64,000 nt of DNA from Pythium myriotylum (taxonomy: Eukaryota; Oomycota; Peronosporomycetes; Pythiales; Pythiaceae). Below, in pieces: positions 39,976 through 49,328 of this stretch (its first letter is position 1; each line of letters opens with the position of its first letter). Location of the stretch: NCBI GenBank assembly GCA_023091665.1, contig JALJCQ010000022.1:558001-622000 (forward strand). Direction: 5' to 3'. The notes beneath the pieces were generated by a model. The model saw only the letters and a list, made by a program, of their open reading frames with translations, made no database searches and was not told the origin of the DNA. A program made the translations under genes and the position numbers.

Positions 39976-42720
39976 CGCGTGACTTTTTGTGCCCGCATAT
40001 CACCACGCCCTCCCGGCCGGTCCGTCCGGGGGAATGCGAGTTGGTACCAACCGGATTGCGCTGGCGACTGTGCACCCACATCCGCTCCGTCCGTCGCCGC
40101 CCAAAAATTTCCGTCCGGGGAATTGGGTGGAGGGATCCGGGGGATTGGTCGCAAAGACAGCGAGAAGGCGTCCAGGCTCGAGCTGGCCGGTCACATGTTG
40201 AAGGTGCGGCCGTCTGTGACGCCGCCAAAAGGCGGCGCGCTGATTGGCCAGATCCGTGCTGAACTGCCGCCGGAGACAGAAAAGCCTGGAAGCTCTGGAC
40301 CGGCACCTGTTATGAGCGGCCGTTCGGTCTGAACGGCAACTGCGGCCGCCCGGTCGCGCGTGGGAAAACTTGTGGACCAGGACCGCCCAGGAGAACCAAA
40401 ACGTGCCACAAAAAAAAAAAAAAACTCGGAAAACAAGAACACAATCTTTCGGACCCTCACACCTGTTTTCGGCCTCACCAACACAACAAAGACACAGGAT
40501 TTTTTCTTTGGATCACTGAGGATATTCTGTTGGTGCCGCGTCCGCGCCATCCACCCGTCACCTGAAACATGCTTTTTCCTGGCAGAGTTGCACATGCCGA
40601 GTATCTGAAACGCGCGAAATGTCGCGAGATTTGTTTTTTTGTTTTTTTCTTGTTTTCTTGTTGTGCACAGAGCGAGAGCAAAAACAGCATGGAGAGAACA
40701 AAAATACGCGGCCGCAGTGGCGGGTGTTCGCACTTGTGGTCCTGCCCTCGTCTTGCAGTCCCGTGGTTAGGGCTCCCGAAATGCAACTGTACCATCTTGC
40801 CCCTTGGCTTCAGTTCTGGTAGAAAAAAGCCACAACTATCAACGGAGTGATGGTCATTTCCGGACTGAGTTGCCGATTCGTCTCACATTTTCCAAAATCG
40901 CCTAAAATCCAATCTCCGCGCAGACACCAGCACGAGACCGTATTTCAGTATGTTCGATTCCCCAACATCCCACTGTTGGTCTCAATCCAACATAGAAGGA
41001 TACTAAAATCTAGCTTGAATCTCTATCAGACGTGGTATCTCTCGAGCTTTCGTAGGTACACAATTCGTCGCACAGTACTGTACTCTACTACTAGTAGTAC
41101 TGTATTCGATACGCAACGTAGGATTTGCCTGGAATCTTTTCACTTCGAAGGGCTCTCTTCGAACGCAAAGATGCGTGGGTCTGACAGCACGTGACTCAGC
41201 ATGACGGGTTAGGCGCCTTGACCTCGCGGTTACTGGGACGAAAGAGGCTCGTGGGTGTGGGCGGAATGGGTGGCGATCTCTTTTCGACGCTGCCAATGGC
41301 GTCGCGTGGTCGACCGCCGTCATGCTGCACGGAGGGAGAGTCGCATGGTGGCTGAAAACAGACCCAGGCTCCAGCGGGAGAGCTCACCTTGAAGAATCCG
41401 AGCTGGGGCCAGTTGCCATCCCCTCTGTCACTTTCAGACGAGGTCGCCGTGAAGCTACACGGTACCGTACGGTACACTCAGGACACGCGCAGCATAGTAC
41501 TCTAAAGAGGCGTGCGCCAGAGGGCGACACTTGAATCTGAAATCTTTCAGGAGTCGTTACGGATCTGGCAGTCATCAAGGCGCTTGGACACTCGGCGTGA
41601 CTGTTTCGGGTCAGCATTGACGTGCGCGCCATAGAGCTGCACCAACGCTTCGCACTGAACCTCCATCCAACAGGCTGCACGTGGGAGGCGGTTGACGGAA
41701 GATTTCGAATGTGACGCCTCGGACCAAACAACCAGATACCTTGAAAGTTTGATATCGACCAGGTTGAAGAGACCCACTACGACAGCTTTCATTAGCGAGA
41801 TCCACTCTGAAAACGAATCTTGGATCTTGAGAGTCAGCGCGGTGGCGATCTCTTCCACGTCTTCGAGAGCGTCGAGCAAAGCAACATCGGTAGCGTCGAC
41901 GGCCACCACCGCCACGATCGCTCTGGGCAGAGTTAGTGGTTTCAGTCACGAAAGAGGCCCTCGGTCTTTGCCTTGTCGTTGTTTGGATGGGGTCTTGCTG
42001 CATGTCGACCGTCTGCGCGTCGAGTGCGTCTGCTCGATCGCATCGTCTCTGCCGGTCGATGCACAGTCAGGAACAACGCGCTTTCCTGCCTCAAATTAGC
42101 CTTTCACTCAAGCGACCTGAAGTAAATAGTCACTGATAGCGGCATCGAGACAGCTAGAGCCAAGCAAGTCCACTCCATCGCCAGCGCACGTAGATCCCAT
42201 GACACATTTCGTGTCGTGGCGTCTTTCGCGCGCCATGCGGCAGTCGAGAGCCTGAGTCGCAGTAGGAACCACTGGTTCCTGGAACCAGGCATACAAAAGC
42301 TGTCAAAGGAGAAGACGGCATCTGCTTCCCTCAAGCCTGAAGAGGAGTCACTGACAACGTCACTCGCGTTGGCTTCGGCGTCATCTTCTGCGGGCTCGAC
42401 GGCTTTGATGTCACGGAGTGCGTCGTTTGTACCCGATTCGGTGTTGTAAGAAGACGGCGTGTATTGTTTGCTCTGGATTTGGTGTGGCCAGATACCAGCG
42501 AGTGATCCGTCAACTGGACTTCACGGTCAGTTACAACAGTCACCAGAGGAGACGGTTCTAGTGGCTTTAATGTCTGAACTGACAGCGTAGACAAAAGCCT
42601 TGGAGTGCAGTGTGTTCAAGCTCAATTGAGTATGAAATCCACCGGTTGTCCACTGGGTCAATTTCGTATCATCTGAAGCCGGTGGATAACCGAGAGATTC
42701 TGTGGTTCAAAGGTGTTGCC

Positions 42721-42723
<3 letters not shown>

Positions 42724-42754
<31 letters not shown>
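42724..42754. repeat. C31 homopolymer tract
   Basis: Thirty-one consecutive C residues. Length may be unreliable because such tracts are prone to sequencing slippage; on the opposite strand G31 could form a quadruplex. Confidence 0.85.
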
Positions 42755-43173
42755 ACCGAACCTCAAAGGGTGAGGTAGTACCAACCTGCCGCCCTCTATC
42801 CACGATCTCATCCGACCATCATGTGAGAGATTCCAGTGCGCAAGACAGCCAGAGATCGTCGCGTATTTGTGTTTTATGGGCATTGGTGGACACATGCTTT
42901 CGACCAGAAGAGCGGGCACGTAAGTGTGGATCGCCGGGCGTTCGATTGGTGCTCCTGCTATTGTAGCTGGATTCACCACATTATGAACTCAAGCGATTTC
43001 AGTGGAGTCATCGCCATCTCCATTGACTCTCAATAAACTTAATGAAGCCATTCTTCTCATCAAGTGGCGACGAAGGCTTGTTTCAAAGAGCGTGTGGATA
43101 TTTAATAGATGAAAAGGTACTATGAAATTTCCAGAAATACCACTAGGCAGAGGCCTTGGTGAGACCACTCCGC

Positions 43174-43755
43174 CTAGGCATTCACTCGTAAGCTGCTGGG
43201 CGCTCGTGTGGGGGCTGGATTACCCCACACGCAGCCCCAGGCGCCCGTCTGGATGCGCTTGCACTGAGCATCCACAGGAGCCACGCACAACTTCTCCACC
43301 TCGTCGTAGCTCTTCAACTTCTTCAAACAGTCCTTCACAGCCACATCGCCCTTGCGAGGACACTTGGAGCCTGCTGGTCTCGCCCCTCGTCCACTGCAGA
43401 TCGGGCCCGTGATGCAGTATGTTGCGTCACCCACCACGCTGCCCACACGGCATCTCACACGTGGCGAAGACTTGCATGGCTTCGCAATCGGGTCGCGATG
43501 GCGAGATGGAGACAAGACCTCGGGAGAAGACGAGTGCACCGAAAGTCGCTTTGACGGAGTCGTTGGCGTCGGCGTCGTTAGCGTTGGCGTTGTTGGTGTG
43601 GTTAGTTTGGGAGCCGTTGGCGTTGGCGTTGTTGGTCGCTGCCACTGCTGCTCCAACGTTGGCGTCGGCGTCGGCTCCGCTTATTCCGCTCGCGCTCGTG
43701 TCGCGCAGCTCGCGATCGCCGCCGCGAGAAGCTCGCGCGAAAATCCTCCTGGGCG
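43174..43755 (-). pseudogene. Eight-cysteine-family gene with decayed 5' end
   Basis: The frame encodes a Thr/Pro linker (TTPTPTAPKLTTPT), a basic stretch, and a complete eight-Cys domain (about 43240-43460) ending in a short tail (WGNPAPTRAPSSLRVNA). Just upstream in the same frame a signal-peptide-like run (FSRELLAAAIASCATRARAE) is followed by an in-frame TAA (about 43680-43682), and no ATG precedes it in frame. The expected layout of the 1576-residue paralogue (signal peptide, Thr/Pro, domain) is therefore broken by a stop and loss of the start codon. Domain DNA matches the giant paralogue nearly base for base over about 205 bp, so duplication or conversion is recent. An upstream exon with a different start cannot be excluded. 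Confidence 0.65.
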
Positions 43756-43759
43756 CGTT

Positions 43760-44597
43760 GGTTGACAGTTGGCGAGTTGGCGAGTTGGCGAGTTGGCGCA
43801 TCCGGAGCGAATGGCTTGCGCCGCCGGGGGCAATCTTTCTGGCCGGATCCTGCGGATCGCGCGGCCGCTCCGGACGCTGGATCCAGAGACGTGGAGTTCC
43901 GGCGGCCGGCCGCTCCATCCACGTGGGGCTGCGACCGCGTCCGCCGAGGTCCGGACGCCGCGTCCGGAAGAAAAAAGTTCTGCGGATTTCACACGCGGCG
44001 CGCGCCCAGTGCCAAGGCGCTGGCGTCAGCGGAGGGCCCCGCTGTTCGCAAGACCAGCGCGGGGGACGATTCTATGTCGAAGAAGAAGAAGAAAAAAAAA
44101 CAATGGCCTGGCTATGGACAGTTTGTGTCGGGTGCAAAAGCAGCTCGTCACATATTGTGGGACGACAACTCGGTGGTGAGTGGGTGGCCTGTCTCAACGC
44201 CAAGAGTTGGCGCTGGGAGATCTGGGAGACGCCAACGGAATGACCCGAGCGCCCTCTGGCGTCGACTTGGAGTCTGTTTCGGTTGGAAGTCGAAGTCCCC
44301 TCTCTCTGTTTTTGTTGAAGAAGCGTTGGCGTCTGGAGGAAGCGAAGCTCGCCCACTGTGGCCAGACGGCGTCGGGATTCCAAACCCAGAGCCGCCTTCG
44401 CCTGAGGGCCATTGGTTCGGAAAATCACGAGGTTGTGGCAAACACTGGAGTGCCCCATGTCACCAGAGTGGAGGAAAGACAGATACCGACATAAAAGACG
44501 AGCAAACAAATGTATAATCCCGAACACTACTGCATGCAGAGACCCCGGAGAGGGGTCGGGTTGAGCAAATGAAGACAGACATGTGATCACCGAGGAG
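43760..44597. other. Intergenic between pseudogene and giant stalk gene
   Basis: Open frames in several phases reflect GC-rich composition. A short direct repeat GGCGAGTTGGCGAGTTGGCGAG lies near 43770-43800 and an A-rich run at 44080-44100. No gene supported. Confidence 0.5.
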
Positions 44598-47500
44598 TTA
44601 GTGCGACTTGCGCAGCTTGGTCGGCCACACGCAGCCCCAGGCGCCAGTCTGGATGCGCTTGCACTGAGCATCCACAGGAGCCACGCACAACTTCTCCACC
44701 TCGTCGTAGCTCTTCAACTTCTTCAAACAGTCCTTCACAGCCACATCGCCCTTGCGAGGACACTTGGAGCCTGCTGGTCTCGCCCCTCGTCCACTGCAGA
44801 TCGGGCCCGTGATGCAGTATGTTGCGTCACCAACCACACTGACCATCTTACACTTGGCTGGAGGTGATGGTTTCATAGAGATTGGAGCAGGGGCCGGCTT
44901 AGACGGGTGCCAAGGTGTCGTTGAAGGCTTGTTTGGGACCGGATCTTGATGCCACGGCGACGTCGGACGGGGTAAGTCCCATGGTGGGGAAACTGGTTTT
45001 GTCGTGGACGGTGGCACAGGCGTAGAAGGGGGTGAAACCGATGGCTTCCACGTGCCAGGATTCTGCTCAATCGGACCTTGCGTAACCGGACAAGGGGTCG
45101 TAGGGGCGGAAGTACCTGGCGTCGGGGATGGGGAATGTCCAGACGGACACGGCGTTGGTTTCGACGTCGTGGGCTTTGGCGTCGTCGGCGCTGGCGTGGT
45201 CGGCTTCGGAGTCGTTGGCGCTGGCGTCGTGGGCTTCGGAGTCGTCGGAGCCGGTGTAGTTGGCTTCGGCGTCGTTGGAGCCGGCGTCGTGGGCTTTGGC
45301 GTCGTCGGCGCTGGCGTGGTCGGCTTCGGAGTCGTTGGCGCTGGCGTCGTGGGCTTCGGCGTCGTTGGAGCCGGCGTCGTGGGCTTTGGCGTCGTCGGCG
45401 CTGGCGTGGTCGGCTTCGGAGTCGTTGGCGCTGGCGTCGTGGGCTTCGGTGTCGTGGGCTTCGGAGTCGTCGGCTTCGGAGTCGTTGGCTTCGGCGTCGT
45501 TGGAGCCGGCGTCGTGGGCTTTGGCGTCGTCGGCGCTGGCGTGGTCGGCTTCGGCGTCGTTGGAGCCGGCGTCGTGGGCTTTGGCGTCGTCGGCGCTGGC
45601 GTGGTCGGCTTCGGAGTCGTTGGCGCTGGCGTCGTGGGCTTCGGTGTCGTGGGCTTCGGTGTCGTCGGAGCCGGTGTAGTTGGCTTCGGCGTCGTTGGAG
45701 CCGGCGTCGTGGGCTTTGGCGTCGTCGGCGCTGGCGTGGTCGGCTTCGGAGTCGTTGGCGCTGGCGTCGTGGGCTTCGGTGTCGTGGGCTTCGGAGTCGT
45801 CGGCTTCGGAGTCGTTGGCGCTGGCGTCGTGGGCTTCGGTGTCGTGGGCTTCGGAGTCGTCGGCTTCGGAGTCGTTGGCGCTGGCGTCGTGGGCTTCGGT
45901 GTCGTGGGCTTCGGAGTCGTCGGAGCCGGTGTAGTTGGCTTCGGCGTCGTTGGAGCCGGCGTCGTGGGCTTTGGCGTCGTCGGCGCTGGCGTGGTCGGCT
46001 TCGGAGTCGTTGGCGCTGGCGTCGTGGGCTTCGGTGTCGTGGGCTTCGGAGTCGTCGGAGCCGGTGTAGTTGGCTTCGGCGTCGTTGGAGCCGGCGTCGT
46101 GGGCTTTGGCGTCGTCGGCGCTGGCGTGGTCGGCTTCGGAGTCGTTGGCGCTGGCGTCGTGGGCTTCGGTGTCGTGGGCTTCGGTGTCGTCGGAGCCGGT
46201 GTAGTTGGCTTCGGCGTCGTTGGAGCCGGCGTCGTGGGCTTTGGCGTCGTCGGCGCTGGCGTGGTCGGCTTCGGAGTCGTTGGCGCTGGCGTCGTGGGCT
46301 TCGGTGTCGTGGGCTTCGGAGTCGTCGGCTTCGGAGTCGTTGGCGCTGGCGTCGTGGGCTTCGGTGTCGTGGGCTTCGGAGTCGTCGGCTTCGGAGTCGT
46401 TGGCGCTGGCGTCGTGGGCTTCGGTGTCGTGGGCTTCGGAGTCGTCGGAGCCGGTGTAGTTGGCTTCGGCGTCGTTGGAGCCGGCGTCGTGGGCTTTGGC
46501 GTCGTCGGCGCTGGCGTGGTCGGCTTCGGAGTCGTTGGCGCTGGCGTCGTGGGCTTCGGTGTCGTGGGCTTCGGAGTCGTCGGAGCCGGTGTAGTTGGCT
46601 TCGGCGTCGTTGGAGCAGGCGTCGTGGGCTTTGGCGTGGTCGGCTTCGGAGTCGTTGGCGCTGGCGTCGTTGGAGCCGGCGTCGTGGGCTTTGGCGTCGT
46701 CGGCGCTGGCGTGGTCGGCTTCGGAGTCGTTGGCGCTGGCGTCGTGGGCTTCGGTGTCGTGGGCTTCGGAGTCGTCGGCTTCGGAGTCGTTGGCGCTGGC
46801 GTCGTGGGCTTCGGTGTCGTGGGCTTCGGAGTCGTCGGCTTCGGAGTCGTTGGCGCTGGCGTCGTGGGCTTCGGTGTCGTGGGCTTCGGTGTCGTCGGAG
46901 CCGGTGTAGTTGGCTTCGGCGTCGTTGGAGCCGGCGTCGTGGGCTTTGGCGTCGTCGGCGCTGGCGTGGTCGGCTTCGGAGTCGTTGGCGCTGGCGTCGT
47001 GGGCTTCGGTGTCGTGGGCTTCGGAGTCGTCGGAGCCGGTGTAGTTGGCTTCGGCGTCGTTGGAGCCGGCGTCGTGGGCTTTGGCGTCGTCGGCGCTGGC
47101 GTGGTCGGCTTCGGAGTCGTTGGCGCTGGCGTCGTGGGCTTCGGTGTCGTGGGCTTCGGAGTCGTCGGCTTCGGAGTCGTTGGCGCTGGCGTCGTGGGCT
47201 TCGGTGTCGTGGGCTTCGGAGTCGTCGGCTTCGGAGTCGTTGGCGCTGGCGTCGTGGGCTTCGGTGTCGTGGGCTTCGGTGTCGTCGGAGCCGGTGTAGT
47301 TGGCTTCGGCGTCGTTGGAGCCGGCGTCGTGGGCTTTGGCGTCGTCGGCGCTGGCGTGGTCGGCTTCGGAGTCGTTGGCGCTGGCGTCGTGGGCTTTGGC
47401 GTCGTCGGCGCTGGCGTGGTCGGCTTCGGAGTCGTTGGCGCTGGCGTCGTGGGCTTCGGTGTCGTGGGCTTCGGAGTCGTCGGCGCTGGCGTGGTCGGCT

Positions 47501-49328
47501 TCGGAGTCGTTGGCGCTGGCGTCGTGGGCTTCGGTGTCGTGGGCTTCGGAGTCGTCGGCTTCGGAGTCGTTGGCGCTGGCGTCGTGGGCTTCGGTGTCGT
47601 GGGCTTCGGAGTCGTCGGCTTCGGAGTCGTTGGCGCTGGCGTCGTGGGCTTCGGTGTCGTGGGCTTCGGTGTCGTCGGAGCCGGTGTAGTTGGCTTCGGC
47701 GTCGTTGGAGCCGGCGTCGTGGGCTTTGGCGTCGTCGGCGCTGGCGTGGTCGGCTTCGGAGTCGTTGGCGCTGGCGTCGTGGGCTTCGGTGTCGTGGGCT
47801 TCGGAGTCGTCGGAGCCGGTGTAGTTGGCTTCGGCGTCGTTGGAGCCGGCGTCGTGGGCTTTGGCGTCGTCGGCGCTGGCGTGGTCGGCTTCGGAGTCGT
47901 TGGCGCTGGCGTCGTGGGCTTCGGTGTCGTGGGCTTCGGTGTCGTCGGAGCCGGTGTAGTTGGCTTCGGCGTCGTTGGAGCCGGCGTCGTGGGCTTTGGC
48001 GTCGTCGGCGCTGGCGTGGTCGGCTTCGGAGTCGTTGGCGCTGGCGTCGTGGGCTTCGGTGTCGTGGGCTTCGGAGTCGTCGGAGCCGGTGTAGTTGGCT
48101 TCGGCGTCGTTGGAGCCGGCGTCGTGGGCTTTGGCGTCGTCGGCGCTGGCGTGGTCGGCTTCGGAGTCGTTGGCGCTGGCGTCGTGGGCTTCGGTGTCGT
48201 GGGCTTCGGTGTCGTCGGAGCCGGTGTAGTTGGCTTCGGCGTCGTTGGAGCCGGCGTCGTGGGCTTTGGCGTCGTCGGCGCTGGCGTGGTCGGCTTCGGA
48301 GTCGTTGGCGCTGGCGTCGTGGGCTTCGGTGTCGTGGGCTTCGGAGTCGTCGGAGCCGGTGTAGTTGGCTTCGGCGTCGTTGGAGCCGGCGTCGTGGGCT
48401 TTGGCGTCGTCGGCGCTGGCGTGGTCGGCTTCGGAGTCGTTGGCGCTGGCGTCGTGGGCTTCGGTGTCGTGGGCTTCGGTGTCGTCGGAGCCGGTGTAGT
48501 TGGCTTCGGCGTCGTTGGAGCCGGCGTCGTGGGCTTTGGCGTCGTCGGCGCTGGCGTGGTCGGCTTCGGAGTCGTTGGCGCTGGCGTCGTGGGCTTCGGT
48601 GTCGTGGGCTTCGGAGTCGTCGGAGCCGGTGTAGTTGGCTTCGGCGTCGTTGGAGCCGGCGTCGTGGGCTTTGGCGTCGTCGGCGCTGGCGTGGTCGGCT
48701 TCGGAGTCGTTGGCGCTGGCGTCGTGGGCTTCGGTGTCGTGGGCTTCGGAGTCGTCGGAGCCGGTGTAGTTGGCTTCGGCGTCGTTGGAGCCGGCGTCGT
48801 GGGCTTTGGCGTCGTCGGCGCTGGCGTGGTCGGCTTCGGAGTCGTTGGCGCTGGCGTCGTGGGCTTCGGTGTCGTGGGCTTCGGAGTCGTCGGAGCCGGT
48901 GTAGTTGGCTTCGGCGTCGTTGGAGCCGGCGTCGTCGCCGTTTGTGTCCACGGTGCAAACGTGGTCACCGCCGGAGTGGGCGGTGCCAAGGTTGTGACTG
49001 CCGGTGTAGGTTGCTGGATTGCTTGTACGAACTGGTCGTTTGCACTTCGAAACACGTCGTGATCGCTTTCTTCCTCCGTCGTCGGCGTAGTTACCGACGG
49101 CGCTGGCGTTGGCCCCTCAGTCGCCGGAGCTGGCGCGGGCGCCTCAGTCGCTGGCGCCGTCGTCGTCGTGGCCACTGGCGCTGGTGTCGTCGGCGACGTG
49201 GGCGCTGGCGCCGTGGGCGTCGGCAGCACTGGCGCCGGCGCGACCGCGGGCCCGACGATCGGCGTCGACTCGGCCGCCGCGTGCGCGAGCGCCGCCGCGA
49301 CGGCGACGATCCAGCGCGAGATCTTCAT
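44598..49328 (-). CDS. Giant secreted TTP(A/K)P-repeat protein with C-terminal eight-Cys domain
   Basis: 1576 residues: signal peptide (MKISRWIVAVAAALAHAAA), Pro/Thr/Ala lead, a short mixed acidic segment (about 84-105, EEESDHDVFRSANDQFVQ), then ~1250 residues of five-residue units TTPAP/TTPKP, a Pro/Ser/Trp-containing linker (about 1395-1490), and an intact eight-Cys domain (C1493 to C1566; spacing 11-5-11-10-13-7-9) followed by a ten-residue basic tail. There is no C-terminal hydrophobic helix, so unlike most relatives it should be secreted or wall-embedded, with domain order inverted (stalk first). The repeat is probably hyper-O-glycosylated; Lys in alternating units gives high positive charge. 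The true frame is chosen over other open frames because only it carries the signal peptide and the domain. An Inr-like motif lies 27 bp upstream. Confidence 0.9.
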   Translation of the reverse strand: MKISRWIVAVAAALAHAAAESTPIVGPAVAPAPVLPTPTAPAPTSPTTPAPVATTTTAPATEAPAPAPATEGPTPAPSVTTPTTEEESDHDVFRSANDQFVQAIQQPTPAVTTLAPPTPAVTTFAPWTQTATTPAPTTPKPTTPAPTTPKPTTPKPTTPAPTTPKPTTPAPTTPKPTTPAPTTPKPTTPAPTTPKPTTPKPTTPAPTTPKPTTPAPTTPKPTTPAPTTPKPTTPAPTTPKPTTPKPTTPAPTTPKPTTPAPTTPKPTTPAPTTPKPTTPAPTTPKPTTPKPTTPAPTTPKPTTPAPTTPKPTTPAPTTPKPTTPAPTTPKPTTPKPTTPAPTTPKPTTPAPTTPKPTTPAPTTPKPTTPAPTTPKPTTPKPTTPAPTTPKPTTPAPTTPKPTTPAPTTPKPTTPAPTTPKPTTPKPTTPAPTTPKPTTPAPTTPKPTTPAPTTPKPTTPAPTTPKPTTPKPTTPAPTTPKPTTPAPTTPKPTTPAPTTPKPTTPAPTTPKPTTPKPTTPAPTTPKPTTPAPTTPKPTTPAPTTPKPTTPAPTTPKPTTPKPTTPAPTTPKPTTPKPTTPKPTTPAPTTPKPTTPKPTTPKPTTPAPTTPKPTTPAPTTPKPTTPKPTTPAPTTPKPTTPAPTTPKPTTPAPTTPKPTTPAPTTPKPTTPAPTTPKPTTPAPTTPKPTTPKPTTPAPTTPKPTTPKPTTPKPTTPAPTTPKPTTPKPTTPKPTTPAPTTPKPTTPAPTTPKPTTPAPTTPKPTTPAPTTPKPTTPKPTTPAPTTPKPTTPAPTTPKPTTPAPTTPKPTTPAPTTPKPTTPKPTTPAPTTPKPTTPKPTTPKPTTPAPTTPKPTTPKPTTPKPTTPAPTTPKPTTPAPTTPKPTTPAPTTPAPTTPKPTTPKPTTPAPTTPKPTTPAPTTPKPTTPKPTTPAPTTPKPTTPAPTTPKPTTPAPTTPKPTTPAPTTPKPTTPKPTTPAPTTPKPTTPKPTTPKPTTPAPTTPKPTTPKPTTPKPTTPAPTTPKPTTPAPTTPKPTTPAPTTPKPTTPAPTTPKPTTPKPTTPAPTTPKPTTPAPTTPKPTTPAPTTPKPTTPAPTTPKPTTPKPTTPAPTTPKPTTPAPTTPKPTTPAPTTPKPTTPAPTTPKPTTPKPTTPAPTTPKPTTPKPTTPKPTTPAPTTPKPTTPKPTTPKPTTPAPTTPKPTTPAPTTPKPTTPAPTTPKPTTPAPTTPKPTTPKPTTPAPTTPKPTTPAPTTPKPTTPAPTTPKPTTPAPTTPKPTTPAPTTPKPTTPKPTTPKPTTPKPTTPAPTTPKPTTPAPTTPKPTTPAPTTPKPTTPAPTTPKPTTPAPTTPKPTTPAPTTPKPTTPAPTTPKPTTPAPTTPKPTTPAPTTPKPTTSKPTPCPSGHSPSPTPGTSAPTTPCPVTQGPIEQNPGTWKPSVSPPSTPVPPSTTKPVSPPWDLPRPTSPWHQDPVPNKPSTTPWHPSKPAPAPISMKPSPPAKCKMVSVVGDATYCITGPICSGRGARPAGSKCPRKGDVAVKDCLKKLKSYDEVEKLCVAPVDAQCKRIQTGAWGCVWPTKLRKSH
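45150..48950. repeat. Hierarchical tandem repeat: 15-bp unit, 135-bp and 270-bp higher order
   Basis: The basic 15-bp unit encodes TTP(A/K)P. The marker GTAGTTGGCT recurs exactly every 135 bp from 47821 to 48901 (nine copies). A single T/A difference alternates between successive 135-bp units through 48631, giving a 270-bp period. Left of 47821 marker spacings vary (135, 255, 315, 390, 420 bp) but all are multiples of 15, showing in-frame expansion and deletion. Confidence 0.92.

Larger units (their letters stand above)
39860..43173. other. Gene-poor 3.3-kb stretch
   Basis: Contains the promoter of the 621-residue gene, a 22-bp palindrome (39954-39975), an A-rich run near 40410, a small hairpin CGCCGCC-AAAA-GGCGGCG (40220-40237), a short palindrome TACTACTAGTAGTA near 41084 and a C31 tract (42724-42754). 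Open frames up to 180 codons exist on both strands but show no domain, start context or sensible composition; the 122-codon minus frame at 41547-41915 is the least unconvincing and starts at GTG. Confidence 0.55.

Noticed and set aside
38066..39982. Plus-strand 638-codon open frame opposite the 621-residue stalk gene
   Set aside because: Composition (Arg/Leu/Val runs) is the antisense image of PTPAPTT repeats; the minus frame carries the signal peptide, Cys domain and helix.
43762..44517. 251-codon plus frame between pseudogene and giant gene
   Set aside because: Contains poly-Lys from an A-rich run and no family features; overlapping frames of similar length exist in other phases.
34688..49328. 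Elicitin or CAR-type cyst-germination acidic repeat protein identity for the stalk genes
   Set aside because: Cys spacing differs from elicitins (six Cys, different motif) and the repeat units are not the TTYAPTEE-type of CAR proteins; only the general mucin-like style is shared.
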